Assembly: GCA_018364155.1 (NCBI GenBank)
Contig: JAGZMM010000001.1
Coordinates: 1 to 64,000, forward strand
Reading direction: 5' to 3'
Source of the DNA: Clostridiales bacterium
GTDB lineage: Bacteria > Bacillota > Clostridia > Oscillospirales > Acutalibacteraceae
Length of the DNA stretch: 64,000 nucleotides
In this document: positions 33,473-41,932 of the stretch, in pieces
Layout of the letters: each line of letters starts with the position of its first letter
How positions within the stretch are numbered: position 1 is the first letter of the stretch
Position numbers and translations under genes: made by a program
The notes under the pieces: generated by a model
What the model was told of the DNA's origin: nothing
Database searches by the model: none
Seen by the model: the letters and a program-made list of their open reading frames with translations, nothing else

Positions 33473-33577
33473 ACGAAACCCAAGCTTGCCCGCGCCCGGC
33501 GTGCTGCCCGGCGCGGGCTTTTTGCATGCAAGCGGAAATTTGCGGCGTGCTTGGAAGAAAAAGTCGTCTGCGGCCGA
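33473..33577 (+). terminator. Terminator after clpX and short gap
   Basis: GCCCGCGCCCGGC and GCCGGGCGCGGGC (about 33488-33518, partly overlapping pairings) form a very GC-rich stem followed by TTTTT. The remaining bases before the lon promoter are non-coding. Confidence 0.75.
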
Positions 33578-33606
33578 TTGAAAAAGCAATACAAATATGG
33601 TATAGT
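33578..33606 (+). promoter_or_regulatory. SigA-type promoter for lon
   Basis: TTGAAA (33578-33583), 17-base spacer, TATAGT (33601-33606). A leader of about 185 bases follows, with CGGCGC and GCGCCG around ATATAC at 33756-33773, but no heat-shock CIRCE or CtsR box is seen. Confidence 0.7.
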
Positions 33607-33796
33607 ATTCTGACAGACAAACCCGGGCGATAGAAATAAGGCGAATCGACCAAATTGAATGGTGTTTTTCTGGTTATTCATACATTTTTCAAGAACCGGG
33701 GCGAAGCCTGTGCTATGATAGCAAGGAACCAGATGCATGTTTTTTCGCATACGACTCGGCGCATATACGCGCCGGTTTGACAAGGGAGGTAACAAT

Positions 33797-36238
33797 ATGA
33801 GAGCCACGCACAACGACGACCTGATCTACGAGCTGCCCATGCTGGCCCTCAGAGGTCTTGTCCTTTTCCCGGATATGATGCTGCATTTCGATGTGGGGCG
33901 CAAAAAGTCCATTGAGGCGCTCAACGCCGCCATGGCGGACGAGCAGAAAATTTTTCTCGTGTCCCAGCAGGATATCAGGGTCGATGACCCTTCTGAGAAC
34001 CAGTTATATAAGGTGGGCGTAGTGGCGAAAATCCGCCAGATTCTGCGCATGCCCAACGACAACGTGCGGGTGCTGGTGGAAGGCCTGTTCCGCGCCAAAT
34101 GGGACCGGGTGGTCCGTGACCGTCCTTTCTTCCTGGCCCAGGTGGAGGAACTGCCCGACCGCAGAGCCCAGGACGAGGTCTATGCCTCCGCCCTGATCGC
34201 CGAAGTGCAGGATGCCTTCGACGTCTACGCAAACCTGACCAACAAACTGCCGCCGGACGTGATCATGAATGTGATCGCCGCACAGGACCCCGGTTATACC
34301 GCGGACTTCATCGCGTCGAACATCATGCTGCGCTTGGAGGACAAGCAGAGCATCCTGGAGGAGCGCCATCCTTTTAAGCGGCTGGAAAAGCTGATTGTGC
34401 TGCTTCGAAGGGAAAACGAGGTGCTGGGCGTCGAGCGGCAGATCCACGAAAAGGTGCACGAACAGATCGACAAAAACCAGCGGGAATACTACCTGCGCGA
34501 GCAGCTGCGCGCCATCTCCAGTGAGCTTTCGGAAGGGGAGAACCCGCAGGAGGAGGCCGAGCAGTACAAAGAGAAGATCAAAGCGCTGCATTTGAACGAC
34601 GAGGTGGCTGATAAGCTCCTCAAAGAGGCCGACCGGCTTTATAAAATGCCCTTCGGCTCCCATGAGGCCACCGTGGTGCGCACCTATCTGGACACCTGCC
34701 TGGAGCTTCCGTGGAACAAGGCGACCAAAGAGAACTTTGACCTGGACGCGGCCCGCAAGGTGCTTGATAAGGATCATTACGGCCTCGAAAAGGTCAAAGA
34801 ACGCATTTTAGAGCTGCTGGCGGTGCGAAAGCTTACCCAAGGGGTGGGCGGGCAGATTCTCTGTCTGGTAGGCCCGCCCGGTGTTGGGAAGACCTCCATC
34901 GCCCGGTCCATCGCCAAGGCTACCGGCCGCAAATACGCCCGGGTATCCCTGGGCGGCGTGCGCGACGAGTCGGACATCCGAGGTCACCGGAAAACCTACA
35001 TCGGCGCTATGCCCGGCCGAATCATCGACGCGGTGCGCCAAGCTGGGTCCAACAATGCCATGATCCTCTTAGACGAGGTGGATAAGCTTGGAAGCGATTA
35101 CCGGGGCGACCCCACCTCTGCGCTGCTGGAGGTGCTCGACGGGGAGCAGAACTACGCCTTCCGGGATCACTACATAGAAGTTCCCTTTGACCTGAGCAAC
35201 ATTCTTTTTATCACCACTGCAAACGATGCCCAGGCCATCCCGGCCCCTCTTTACGACCGTATGGAGGTCATTCCCCTGGGAAGCTACACCCATGAGGAAA
35301 AGTTCGCCATCGCCAAAAAGCACCTGATTCCCAAACAGCTCAAAAAGCACGGGTTAAATAGCCGCCTTTGCCGGATGCAGGACGCTGCGATACACCTGAT
35401 GATCGACGGGTATACCAGGGAAGCGGGCGTGCGTACCTTGGAACGCATCATCGCCTCTATCTGCCGTAAGTGCGCCAAGCGCATCGCGTCGGGCGAGGTC
35501 AAGTCGGTCTCAGTGTCCAAGGCGGTAGCGGCCGAGCTGCTGGGCCCGCAGAAGTTTAAGACCGAGGACGTGCGCCATAAGGACGAGGTGGGCGTAGTCA
35601 ACGGCCTTGCCTGGACCTCCGTGGGCGGCGAAACCATGCCGGTGGAAGTCGCTGTTTTGGACGGCAGCGGCAGGCTGGAGCTCACCGGTTCCCTGGGCGA
35701 TGTGATGAAGGAATCCGCCCGGGCCGCCGTCAGCTACATCCGGGCCCATTGGTCCGAGCTGCAGGTGGACCATGAGTTTTATAAGAATAAGGACATTCAC
35801 ATCCATGTTCCCGAAGGCGCCATCCCGAAGGACGGGCCTTCTGCCGGCATTACCATCGCCACGGCGCTGGTTTCCGCCCTGACGGATACGCCGGTAAAGG
35901 GGGACCTGGCCATGACTGGGGAAATCACCCTGCGCGGCCGCGTCCTTCCCATTGGGGGGCTTAAGGAAAAGACCATGGCCGCTTTCACCCATGGGATGAA
36001 GACCGTTATTATTCCTGCGGAGAATGAGCCGGATCTGGAAGAGGTGTCCGAGCAGGTGAAAAGCGCCATCCGCTTTATCCCTGCCGAGACGCTTGGTACG
36101 GTGCTCAAAAACGCACTGGTTTCCCGCCCGACGATTCATCCGGCCAAGTCCAAACCGGCCAAGGAGCCGGCAACTGCAGAGGTCATTGCAGATCTGCCCC
36201 ATACAAGAGCAGGCCTGGTGACCGAGAGAGGAATGTAG
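33797..36238 (+). CDS. lon: ATP-dependent protease La
   Basis: From ATG 33797 (AAGGGAGG site) the 813-residue protein has the N-terminal substrate domain (MLALRGLVLFPDMMLHFDVG), an AAA+ module with Walker A GPPGVGKT (near 358), and a C-terminal protease domain with the Ser-Lys dyad: S about 681 in PKDGPSAGI and K about 724 in LPIGGLKEKTMAA. Lon degrades misfolded and regulatory proteins. It is followed four bases later by ysxC, as in B. subtilis lonA-ysxC. Confidence 0.97.
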   Translation: MRATHNDDLIYELPMLALRGLVLFPDMMLHFDVGRKKSIEALNAAMADEQKIFLVSQQDIRVDDPSENQLYKVGVVAKIRQILRMPNDNVRVLVEGLFRAKWDRVVRDRPFFLAQVEELPDRRAQDEVYASALIAEVQDAFDVYANLTNKLPPDVIMNVIAAQDPGYTADFIASNIMLRLEDKQSILEERHPFKRLEKLIVLLRRENEVLGVERQIHEKVHEQIDKNQREYYLREQLRAISSELSEGENPQEEAEQYKEKIKALHLNDEVADKLLKEADRLYKMPFGSHEATVVRTYLDTCLELPWNKATKENFDLDAARKVLDKDHYGLEKVKERILELLAVRKLTQGVGGQILCLVGPPGVGKTSIARSIAKATGRKYARVSLGGVRDESDIRGHRKTYIGAMPGRIIDAVRQAGSNNAMILLDEVDKLGSDYRGDPTSALLEVLDGEQNYAFRDHYIEVPFDLSNILFITTANDAQAIPAPLYDRMEVIPLGSYTHEEKFAIAKKHLIPKQLKKHGLNSRLCRMQDAAIHLMIDGYTREAGVRTLERIIASICRKCAKRIASGEVKSVSVSKAVAAELLGPQKFKTEDVRHKDEVGVVNGLAWTSVGGETMPVEVAVLDGSGRLELTGSLGDVMKESARAAVSYIRAHWSELQVDHEFYKNKDIHIHVPEGAIPKDGPSAGITIATALVSALTDTPVKGDLAMTGEITLRGRVLPIGGLKEKTMAAFTHGMKTVIIPAENEPDLEEVSEQVKSAIRFIPAETLGTVLKNALVSRPTIHPAKSKPAKEPATAEVIADLPHTRAGLVTERGM

Positions 36239-36242
36239 ACGC

Positions 36243-36833
36243 ATGTTACCCTTTCATGCCGCCGCCTTTGAGTCAGCCGCAGGCCGGCTCGACCAATTGC
36301 CACAACCGAACGCGCCGGAGATCGCCTTTTCCGGCCGTTCCAACGTGGGCAAATCTTCCTTGATTAACAAGGTGCTCAACCGCAAATCTCTGGCACGAGT
36401 CAGCGCCACGCCGGGCAAAACCGTGACCATCAACTTTTATTCCCTGCCTGGCGCCCGGCTTGTGGACCTGCCGGGCTACGGCTACGCCAAGTCCTCCCAG
36501 AGCGAGAAGGCGCGTTGGTCGGGGCTGGTGGAAGGATACTTTAACGCTGGCCGTCCTCTGCGGCTGGTGGTGCAGCTGATTGACATGCGCCATCCGCCCA
36601 CAGCGGACGATCTGGGCATGCTCGACTATCTGCTGCAGACAGGAGCGCCTTTTCTGGTGGTGCTCACCAAGTGCGACAAGCTCAACAAAACCCAGCGGGC
36701 CCAGCGCCGGGCCTCGCTGGAAGAGGACCTGGCCTTTTGCGGCTCGGTTCCCATTGTGGAATTTTCCGCCGTCAAAGGGGACGGCGTGGAGGAACTGCGC
36801 GGGCTTTTCAGCGAAGCGGCCCAAGCGGTTTAA
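36243..36833 (+). CDS. ysxC: Ribosome biogenesis GTP-binding protein YsxC/EngB
   Basis: The 196-residue protein has G1 GRSNVGKSS, G3 DLPGYGYAK and G4 LTKCDK and the short length of the EngB family. It binds the 50S subunit during late assembly. Its start lies four bases after the lon stop, so the two are coupled. Confidence 0.95.
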   Translation: MLPFHAAAFESAAGRLDQLPQPNAPEIAFSGRSNVGKSSLINKVLNRKSLARVSATPGKTVTINFYSLPGARLVDLPGYGYAKSSQSEKARWSGLVEGYFNAGRPLRLVVQLIDMRHPPTADDLGMLDYLLQTGAPFLVVLTKCDKLNKTQRAQRRASLEEDLAFCGSVPIVEFSAVKGDGVEELRGLFSEAAQAV

Positions 36834-36868
36834 AGATTCGTGTTCCAAATGTTTAGGAGGGGTTATTC

Positions 36869-38167
36869 ATGTTTGTTTCCGATTGCTTAGGGGTCAGCCC
36901 GGAGGGACATTTGACCATCGGCGGGTGCGATACGGTGGCTTTGGCCGCCAAATACGGCACGCCTGCGTACGTTATGGACGAGGGGAATATCCGTCAGAAC
37001 TGCCGGCAGTTCAAAGCGTCCATCGACGAGTATTACGACGGCAACGGTCTGGTCCTTTACGCCAGCAAGGCCTTTTCCTGCAAGGAAATCTACCGGGTGG
37101 TGGCGTCTGAGGGCCTGGGGGCGGACGTGGTGTCCGGCGGTGAGCTGTACACGGCGCTCAAAGCCGGGTTCCCGGCAGACCGGATTTATTTCCACGGAAA
37201 TAATAAGACTCGCGAAGAGCTCATCATGGCGCTGGACGCAGGGGTGCACCGCATCGTGGTGGATAACCTGACCGAGCTTGCCGTGCTCGACAAGCTTGCA
37301 AAGGAAAAGGGCAAGGTGGTGGACATTCTTTTCCGCATTAAGCCCGGCATTGACGCGCACACCCATGCGTTTATCCGCACCGGGCAGATCGACTCCAAGT
37401 TCGGCCTTGCGTTGGAAAACGGCGAGGCCATGGAAGCGGTCAGGGAAGCCCTTTCTTTCAAAAATGTGAATTTAGCCGGGCTTCACTGCCACATCGGCTC
37501 GCAGATTCATGAGATTGAACCCTTCGAGCTGGCGGCGGACGTGATGCTCACCTTTATCAAGAAGATTTTCGATGAAACCGGATTCTTAGTCAAAGAACTA
37601 AACCTGGGCGGCGGCTTCGGCATCAAGTACACCGACGAGGACCGGCCTCAGAAATATACCGCCTACATGCAGCGGGTTTCGACGGTTGTGAAAAAGAAGG
37701 CGGCCCAGTTTGGCCTGCCGGTGCCCTTTGTGCTCATTGAGCCGGGCCGCTCCATTGTGGCGCCTGCGGGTATTACCCTGTATACGGTGGGGGCGGTCAA
37801 GGAAATCGCCGGGGTGCGCAACTATGTTTCCATTGACGGCGGCATGGTGGACAATCCACGGTACGCTCTGTATAAGTCTAGCTACGAGGTTCTGGTGGCC
37901 AACCGGGCGGCTGACCCGAAGGATTATGTGGCTACCATCGCCGGGCGCTGCTGCGAAAGCGGGGACCTGATTCAGGAAAACGCGCAGATTCAAAAGCCCG
38001 CCCCGGGGGACATTGTGGCGGTGCTGGCCACCGGCGCTTACAACTACTCCATGGCGTCCAATTATAACCGCATCCCCCGTCCGCCGGTGGTATTTGTGAA
38101 AGACGGGGAATCCCGGGTGGTCGTCAAGCGGGAAAGCTTTGAGGACCTGGTACAAAACGATCTTTAA
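36869..38167 (+). CDS. lysA: Diaminopimelate decarboxylase
   Basis: The 432-residue protein has the PLP lysine K67 in LVLYASKAFSC, the phosphate-binding GGGFGIKY, HCHIGSQIHEIE and the active-site CESGD block from the second subunit. It makes lysine from meso-diaminopimelate, the last step of lysine synthesis. A good AGGAGG site precedes the ATG. The gene follows ysxC by 35 bases and probably belongs to the lon operon. Confidence 0.96.
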   Translation: MFVSDCLGVSPEGHLTIGGCDTVALAAKYGTPAYVMDEGNIRQNCRQFKASIDEYYDGNGLVLYASKAFSCKEIYRVVASEGLGADVVSGGELYTALKAGFPADRIYFHGNNKTREELIMALDAGVHRIVVDNLTELAVLDKLAKEKGKVVDILFRIKPGIDAHTHAFIRTGQIDSKFGLALENGEAMEAVREALSFKNVNLAGLHCHIGSQIHEIEPFELAADVMLTFIKKIFDETGFLVKELNLGGGFGIKYTDEDRPQKYTAYMQRVSTVVKKKAAQFGLPVPFVLIEPGRSIVAPAGITLYTVGAVKEIAGVRNYVSIDGGMVDNPRYALYKSSYEVLVANRAADPKDYVATIAGRCCESGDLIQENAQIQKPAPGDIVAVLATGAYNYSMASNYNRIPRPPVVFVKDGESRVVVKRESFEDLVQNDL

Positions 38168-38171
38168 GCGG

Positions 38172-38200
38172 TTGACAAACGGGATAAAGTGTGTTTAAAT
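38172..38200 (+). promoter_or_regulatory. SigA-type promoter for tyrS
   Basis: TTGACA (38172-38177), 17-base spacer, TTAAAT (38195-38200), overlapping the first bases after lysA. Confidence 0.75.
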
Positions 38201-38204
38201 GGGT

Positions 38205-38510
38205 GACAATGGCGATGACGGGAAGAAGTAGCGTTTCCAGTGCGGTCAAAGCAGAGAGTCCCCGGTTGGTGCGAGGGGGCCCGCGGAACGTGAAGATACC
38301 TCCCAGCAGCCGCGGCGCGGAAGCGGGACGGGGTTTGTCTCGTGGGTAGGCGCTGCCGCGTGGCGTACGTTACCGCGCCGGGAGTTGTTGTAAAGGAATG
38401 ACTCCGTGAGGCCGTTTGCCGTGAGGCAGCGGCAAATAGAGGTGGTACCGCGAAAGATCTTTCGCCCTCTGTTTTGGGAAAAGCCCGAAACAGAGGGCTT
38501 TTTTTGTTTC
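38205..38510 (+). promoter_or_regulatory. T-box leader of tyrS (tyrosine)
   Basis: The leader has the AGAGAG stem I element (38255), a candidate UAC tyrosine codon (38297-38299 in GTGAAGATACC), the T-box antiterminator sequence AGAGGTGGTACCGCG (38438-38452) and a strong terminator (38464-38506, GCCCTCTGTTT and complement, then seven T). Uncharged tRNA-Tyr would pair with the specifier and T-box and allow transcription of tyrS. Confidence 0.93.
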
Positions 38511-38534
38511 AAATTACAGTTGGAGGGAACGAAC

Positions 38535-39764
38535 ATGGGAGTTTTTGAAGAGCTCAAAGCCAGAGGCATGATTGCCCAGATGACCAATGAGGAGAAAATC
38601 CGCGATTTGCTGGAGAACCAGCAGGTGACGTTCTACATCGGGTTCGACCCCACGGCGGACAGCCTGCACGTAGGCCATTTTCTGCAGATGATGGTCATGG
38701 CGCATATGCAGCGGGCGGGACACCGGCCCATCGCCATTCTCGGCGGCGGAACCGCCATGGTAGGGGACCCCACCGGCAAGACCGACATGCGCAAGATGAT
38801 GACCCCTGAAACCATCCAGCACAATGCCGACTGTTTCAAGGCCCAAATGCGCCGCCTGATTGACTTTTCCGAAGGCAAGGCCATGATGCTCAACAATGCC
38901 GATTGGCTTATGGGGCTTCGCTACATTGATTTTCTGCGGGAAATCGGGGTGCATTTCTCGGTCAATAAGATGCTCACCTACGAGTGCTTCAAAACCCGGC
39001 TGGAGCGGGGCCTGTCCTTTATTGAGTTTAACTACATGCTCATGCAGAGCTATGATTTCTTAAAGCTCTATCAGGACCAGAACTGTGTTTTGGAACTGGG
39101 CGGGGACGACCAGTGGGCCAATATCCTGGGCGGTATTGACCTAGTGCGCCGTGTTACCGGCAAGGAAGTCTACGGCATGACCTTTACTCTCCTGACCACC
39201 AGCGACGGGCGTAAAATGGGCAAAACCGAGTCGGGTGCCGTCTGGCTCGATCCGCAGAAGACTTCGCCCTACGAGTTCTTCCAGTACTGGCGCAACGTGG
39301 ACGACGCGGACGTGATCAAGTGCTTAAAGCTTTTGACCTTCCTGCCCCTCTCCCAGATTGAGGAGATGGCCAAGTGGGAGGGAAGCGAGCTCAATGCCGC
39401 CAAAGAGGTCCTGGCCTTTGAGGTGACCAAGATCATCCACGGGGAAGAGGAGGCCACTAAGGCAAGAGACGCGGCTCGTGCTCTCTTTGGCGCAAAAGCG
39501 GATGCGGCGAACATGCCTTCCACCACCCTGACCCCGGCCGACTTTACCGACGGCGCCATCCTGGTGCCGGACCTGCTGCAAAAGGCAGGGCTTGTCTCTT
39601 CCAAGGGGGAGGCCCGCCGACTCATTGACCAAGGCGGCGTTTCTATTGACGATGAAAAGGTCGCTTCCGTGACAGCAGCGGTATCGGCCGACCAGTTTGA
39701 AAAAGGCCATGTGATCATCAAAAAAGGAAAGAAGGTCTTCCACAAGGTGCTTCTTTCCAAGTAA
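38535..39764 (+). CDS. tyrS: Tyrosyl-tRNA synthetase
   Basis: From ATG 38535 (GGAGGG site) the 409-residue class I synthetase has the HIGH-like HVGHF (45-49), DQWANILGG, the KMSKS-like KMGKT (near 227) and a C-terminal S4 RNA-binding domain (about 345-409). It charges tRNA-Tyr. Its T-box leader couples expression to tyrosine supply. Confidence 0.97.
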   Translation: MGVFEELKARGMIAQMTNEEKIRDLLENQQVTFYIGFDPTADSLHVGHFLQMMVMAHMQRAGHRPIAILGGGTAMVGDPTGKTDMRKMMTPETIQHNADCFKAQMRRLIDFSEGKAMMLNNADWLMGLRYIDFLREIGVHFSVNKMLTYECFKTRLERGLSFIEFNYMLMQSYDFLKLYQDQNCVLELGGDDQWANILGGIDLVRRVTGKEVYGMTFTLLTTSDGRKMGKTESGAVWLDPQKTSPYEFFQYWRNVDDADVIKCLKLLTFLPLSQIEEMAKWEGSELNAAKEVLAFEVTKIIHGEEEATKARDAARALFGAKADAANMPSTTLTPADFTDGAILVPDLLQKAGLVSSKGEARRLIDQGGVSIDDEKVASVTAAVSADQFEKGHVIIKKGKKVFHKVLLSK

Positions 39765-39777
39765 ACAGGAGGAGAAT

Positions 39778-40425
39778 ATGAAAAAAAGAGGATGCAAACG
39801 ATGCCTTGCGGCGTTTCTTTCCCTTATTCTGGCCTTTGCCTTCTCCGGCTGCGGAATGTTTGGAATGAGCGCTTCCAAATATGTAGAAACGGCGTTGGAG
39901 CTGCAGTGTCTGGGTAAGGTCAAGGATTATGCAAAATATCTGGACATCACCGAGGAGCAGGCGCAGAATCTCTATGAGGAAGGCATCAAAGCCGAGGTCG
40001 CTTATTTTACTGCCATTGTGGAAATTGAGGAGCTTTCGGATGCGGCGGAGGAGCAGTTTGTGGATCTTTTTAAGGAAATTTACCGCCACTGTGACTTTGA
40101 AGTGGGGTCCGAAACTCTCCTGAAAAAGAGCGCAAAGCTCTATCAGGTGGAGGTTACCGTCAGGCCCGTCAATTTGCTTACCCTTGCTGCCGAAGACTTG
40201 CGTACCTTATATGCCAACACGACCGATACAAACGACGACGCCTATGTGGAAGGCGTTTTGAAAATCCTGCTGAAGCATCTGCCGAATATCGATAACGAGG
40301 AGGCACAGGTAATCGAAGCGCAGGTACAGACGAACGTAGGCGGTTTGTTCTACCTGGACAACGAAAATGCCGAGAAAATCATCAGCGCGCTGATTGACTA
40401 TTCTGCCATCCTCTCCGTCGAATAA
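39778..40425 (+). CDS. Putative lipoprotein of unknown function
   Basis: The 215-residue protein has a basic N-terminus, a hydrophobic segment and lipobox FSGC (Cys about 25), then a mostly helical acidic domain. A strong AGGAGG site precedes the ATG, 13 bases after tyrS, so the gene is likely transcribed with tyrS and under the same T-box. No enzymatic motif is recognised. Confidence 0.75.
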   Translation: MKKRGCKRCLAAFLSLILAFAFSGCGMFGMSASKYVETALELQCLGKVKDYAKYLDITEEQAQNLYEEGIKAEVAYFTAIVEIEELSDAAEEQFVDLFKEIYRHCDFEVGSETLLKKSAKLYQVEVTVRPVNLLTLAAEDLRTLYANTTDTNDDAYVEGVLKILLKHLPNIDNEEAQVIEAQVQTNVGGLFYLDNENAEKIISALIDYSAILSVE

Positions 40426-40430
40426 AGAAA

Positions 40431-40457
40431 GAGCCTGGGACATCCCGGGCTCTTTTT
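40431..40457 (+). terminator. Terminator after the tyrS-lipoprotein unit
   Basis: AGAGCCTGGGA and TCCCGGGCTCT (one wobble) pair around CA and are followed by TTTTTG. Confidence 0.8.
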
Positions 40458-40508
40458 GTGTAGTGGCTAGGCCGCCCGGCGGCAGAATGGCACTGCCGGA
40501 CCGTTTTA

Positions 40509-41318
40509 TCAGGCACACAGCTCGTCGAGAGTGCCGAAGGTATACCCCTCTTCCTCCCATTTGGTCAGTAACTCGTCGAGAATTTCGCTGTTGGTTTTCG
40601 AAGTGCTGTGCAGCAGTACCACTGCGCCGGGATGAATCCGGGGCAGCAGCTTGGAAAACGCTTCCTCCTTGGATGGCTGCTTATCGACGTACCAGTCCAC
40701 ATATGCAAGACTCCAGAAGACGGTCTTATACCCAAGTTCGTTTGCCATCTTCAGGTTGTTTTCGCTGTATTTCCCTTGGGGCGGCCGGTAATACTTTTTC
40801 ATTTCCTGGCCGGTGGTTTCCTGATAGAGAGCCTCCAGAGAATGAATTTCCTCTTGGAAGGATGCTAGATCGGAAATTTTGGACATATCCGGGTGATGGA
40901 AGGTATGATTGCCGACGATGTGTCCTTCCTCCACCATTCGTTTGACTAGGTCCGGGCTCGTCTGAATGTAGTTGCCTACCACGAAGAAGGTGGCCTTTAC
41001 GTTGTGCTTTTTCAGAGTATCCAAAATTGCGGGCGTGTAGCCGTTTTCATAGCCCGCATCAAAGGTCAGATAGATTACCTTGCTGTCCGCGCTGCCGCAG
41101 TAGTAGGCATTATTTGCCTTGAGCGCCTCGGCGGTGGCGTTTCCCACCGGCGCTTTGCCGTTTTCCTGGAAGCTCAGGCCCCAGTTTGTTGTGTTGGCTG
41201 CGGCGGTGGCAGTGACGCTCTGGCTTTGCGCGAATCCCCAAATCACCGGCACTGCAATGAGAACCAAGCAGCAGGCCAAGGCGATGAACAATTGCTTTTT
41301 GCGAATGACCAGTACCAT
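40509..41318 (-). CDS. PdaA-type polysaccharide deacetylase
   Basis: I prefer ATG 41316-41318, which has GGGTGA eight bases ahead; GTG 41330 is possible. The product of about 269 residues has an N-terminal membrane helix or signal and the PdaA block WGLSFQENGKAPVG. The NodB domain follows with TFDAGYENGYTP (first Asp), GNHTFHHPDMS (H-x3-H metal site), RPPQGKYS and the C-terminal VVLLHSTSKTNSEILDEL. In B. subtilis PdaA makes muramic delta-lactam in spore cortex. The same role here fits the other sporulation genes but is inferred. Confidence 0.88.
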   Translation of the reverse strand: MVLVIRKKQLFIALACCLVLIAVPVIWGFAQSQSVTATAAANTTNWGLSFQENGKAPVGNATAEALKANNAYYCGSADSKVIYLTFDAGYENGYTPAILDTLKKHNVKATFFVVGNYIQTSPDLVKRMVEEGHIVGNHTFHHPDMSKISDLASFQEEIHSLEALYQETTGQEMKKYYRPPQGKYSENNLKMANELGYKTVFWSLAYVDWYVDKQPSKEEAFSKLLPRIHPGAVVLLHSTSKTNSEILDELLTKWEEEGYTFGTLDELCA

Positions 41319-41330
41319 ACGGAATTTCAC

Positions 41331-41932
41331 CCTTTCCCTTCTCGCTTTGCATTCGAAAACACTCTATTCCTATGGCAGGAGGCGGCGGAATATGTCGCAG
41401 CCAAGGGAAGAAGGACAAGAAACCAAGAAAAAAGGAGCGGCCAGCAGACGCTGGCCGCTCCTTTTTATGGACAGCACAGAAAGAAAAGACATCGGGAAGA
41501 ACGCGGCCCAAGCCTTCGTGTTCTTTAACTGCAATTGTTTTTATTGATCTAGCCTTTGCCGTGGTCCAGTACAAAGAGAAGTTCTCTTCCGACAGGTTCT
41601 TGGCAACCTCGTAAAGCTGGGCCAGGACTTCTGCGCTCTGGAAATCCGGGACGCTCTCTTCCATTTCTCCAGCAGTCACCCGGCAATGCCTTTTGCTTAC
41701 AGAAAAAGCAGCTTTGCAGTCCTCCTATTCTGCGTAAAATCATCGAATAAAATAGACTAATTTTCATAATTTTGAATAGTATTTTTGTTGCTTTTCGTAT
41801 ATTTGTGTGCTATCCTTATAATAGTTTTATCCATGTATATGGAATTATTGTGCATATGAAAAATAGAAAGGAGGAAACTGGGAGAACGCAATCGCATTTA
41901 TAAACAGGAGAAAAGAAAAAGGAGTATTTGGG
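41331..41932. other. 602-base gap with terminator and possible gene relic
   Basis: A strong hairpin GGAGCGGCCAGC/GCTGGCCGCTCC (41433-41460) is flanked by A and T runs and can end transcription in both directions. On the minus strand, 41679 down to about 41470, a frame reads ESVPDFQSAEVLAQLYEVAK then NLSEENFSLYWTTAKARS with protein-like composition, but it runs into the hairpin without a stop. It could be the remnant of a gene. A TATAAT-like box (41817-41822) and an unused AGGAGG (41869-41874) lie before the next gene. Confidence 0.45.
41429..41466. terminator. Bidirectional terminator
   Basis: Perfect 12-bp arms GGAGCGGCCAGC and GCTGGCCGCTCC around AGAC, with six or more A on the left and TTTTT on the right. 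Confidence 0.8.

Noticed and set aside
33473..33796. Search for CtsR or CIRCE boxes before lon and clpX.
   Set aside because: No match to either consensus was seen; only SigA-like boxes and GC palindromes are present.
41866..41890. AGGAGG about 60 bases ahead of the giant protein start, considered as a leader peptide.
   Set aside because: No ATG, GTG or TTG lies at a working distance; only a CTG follows.
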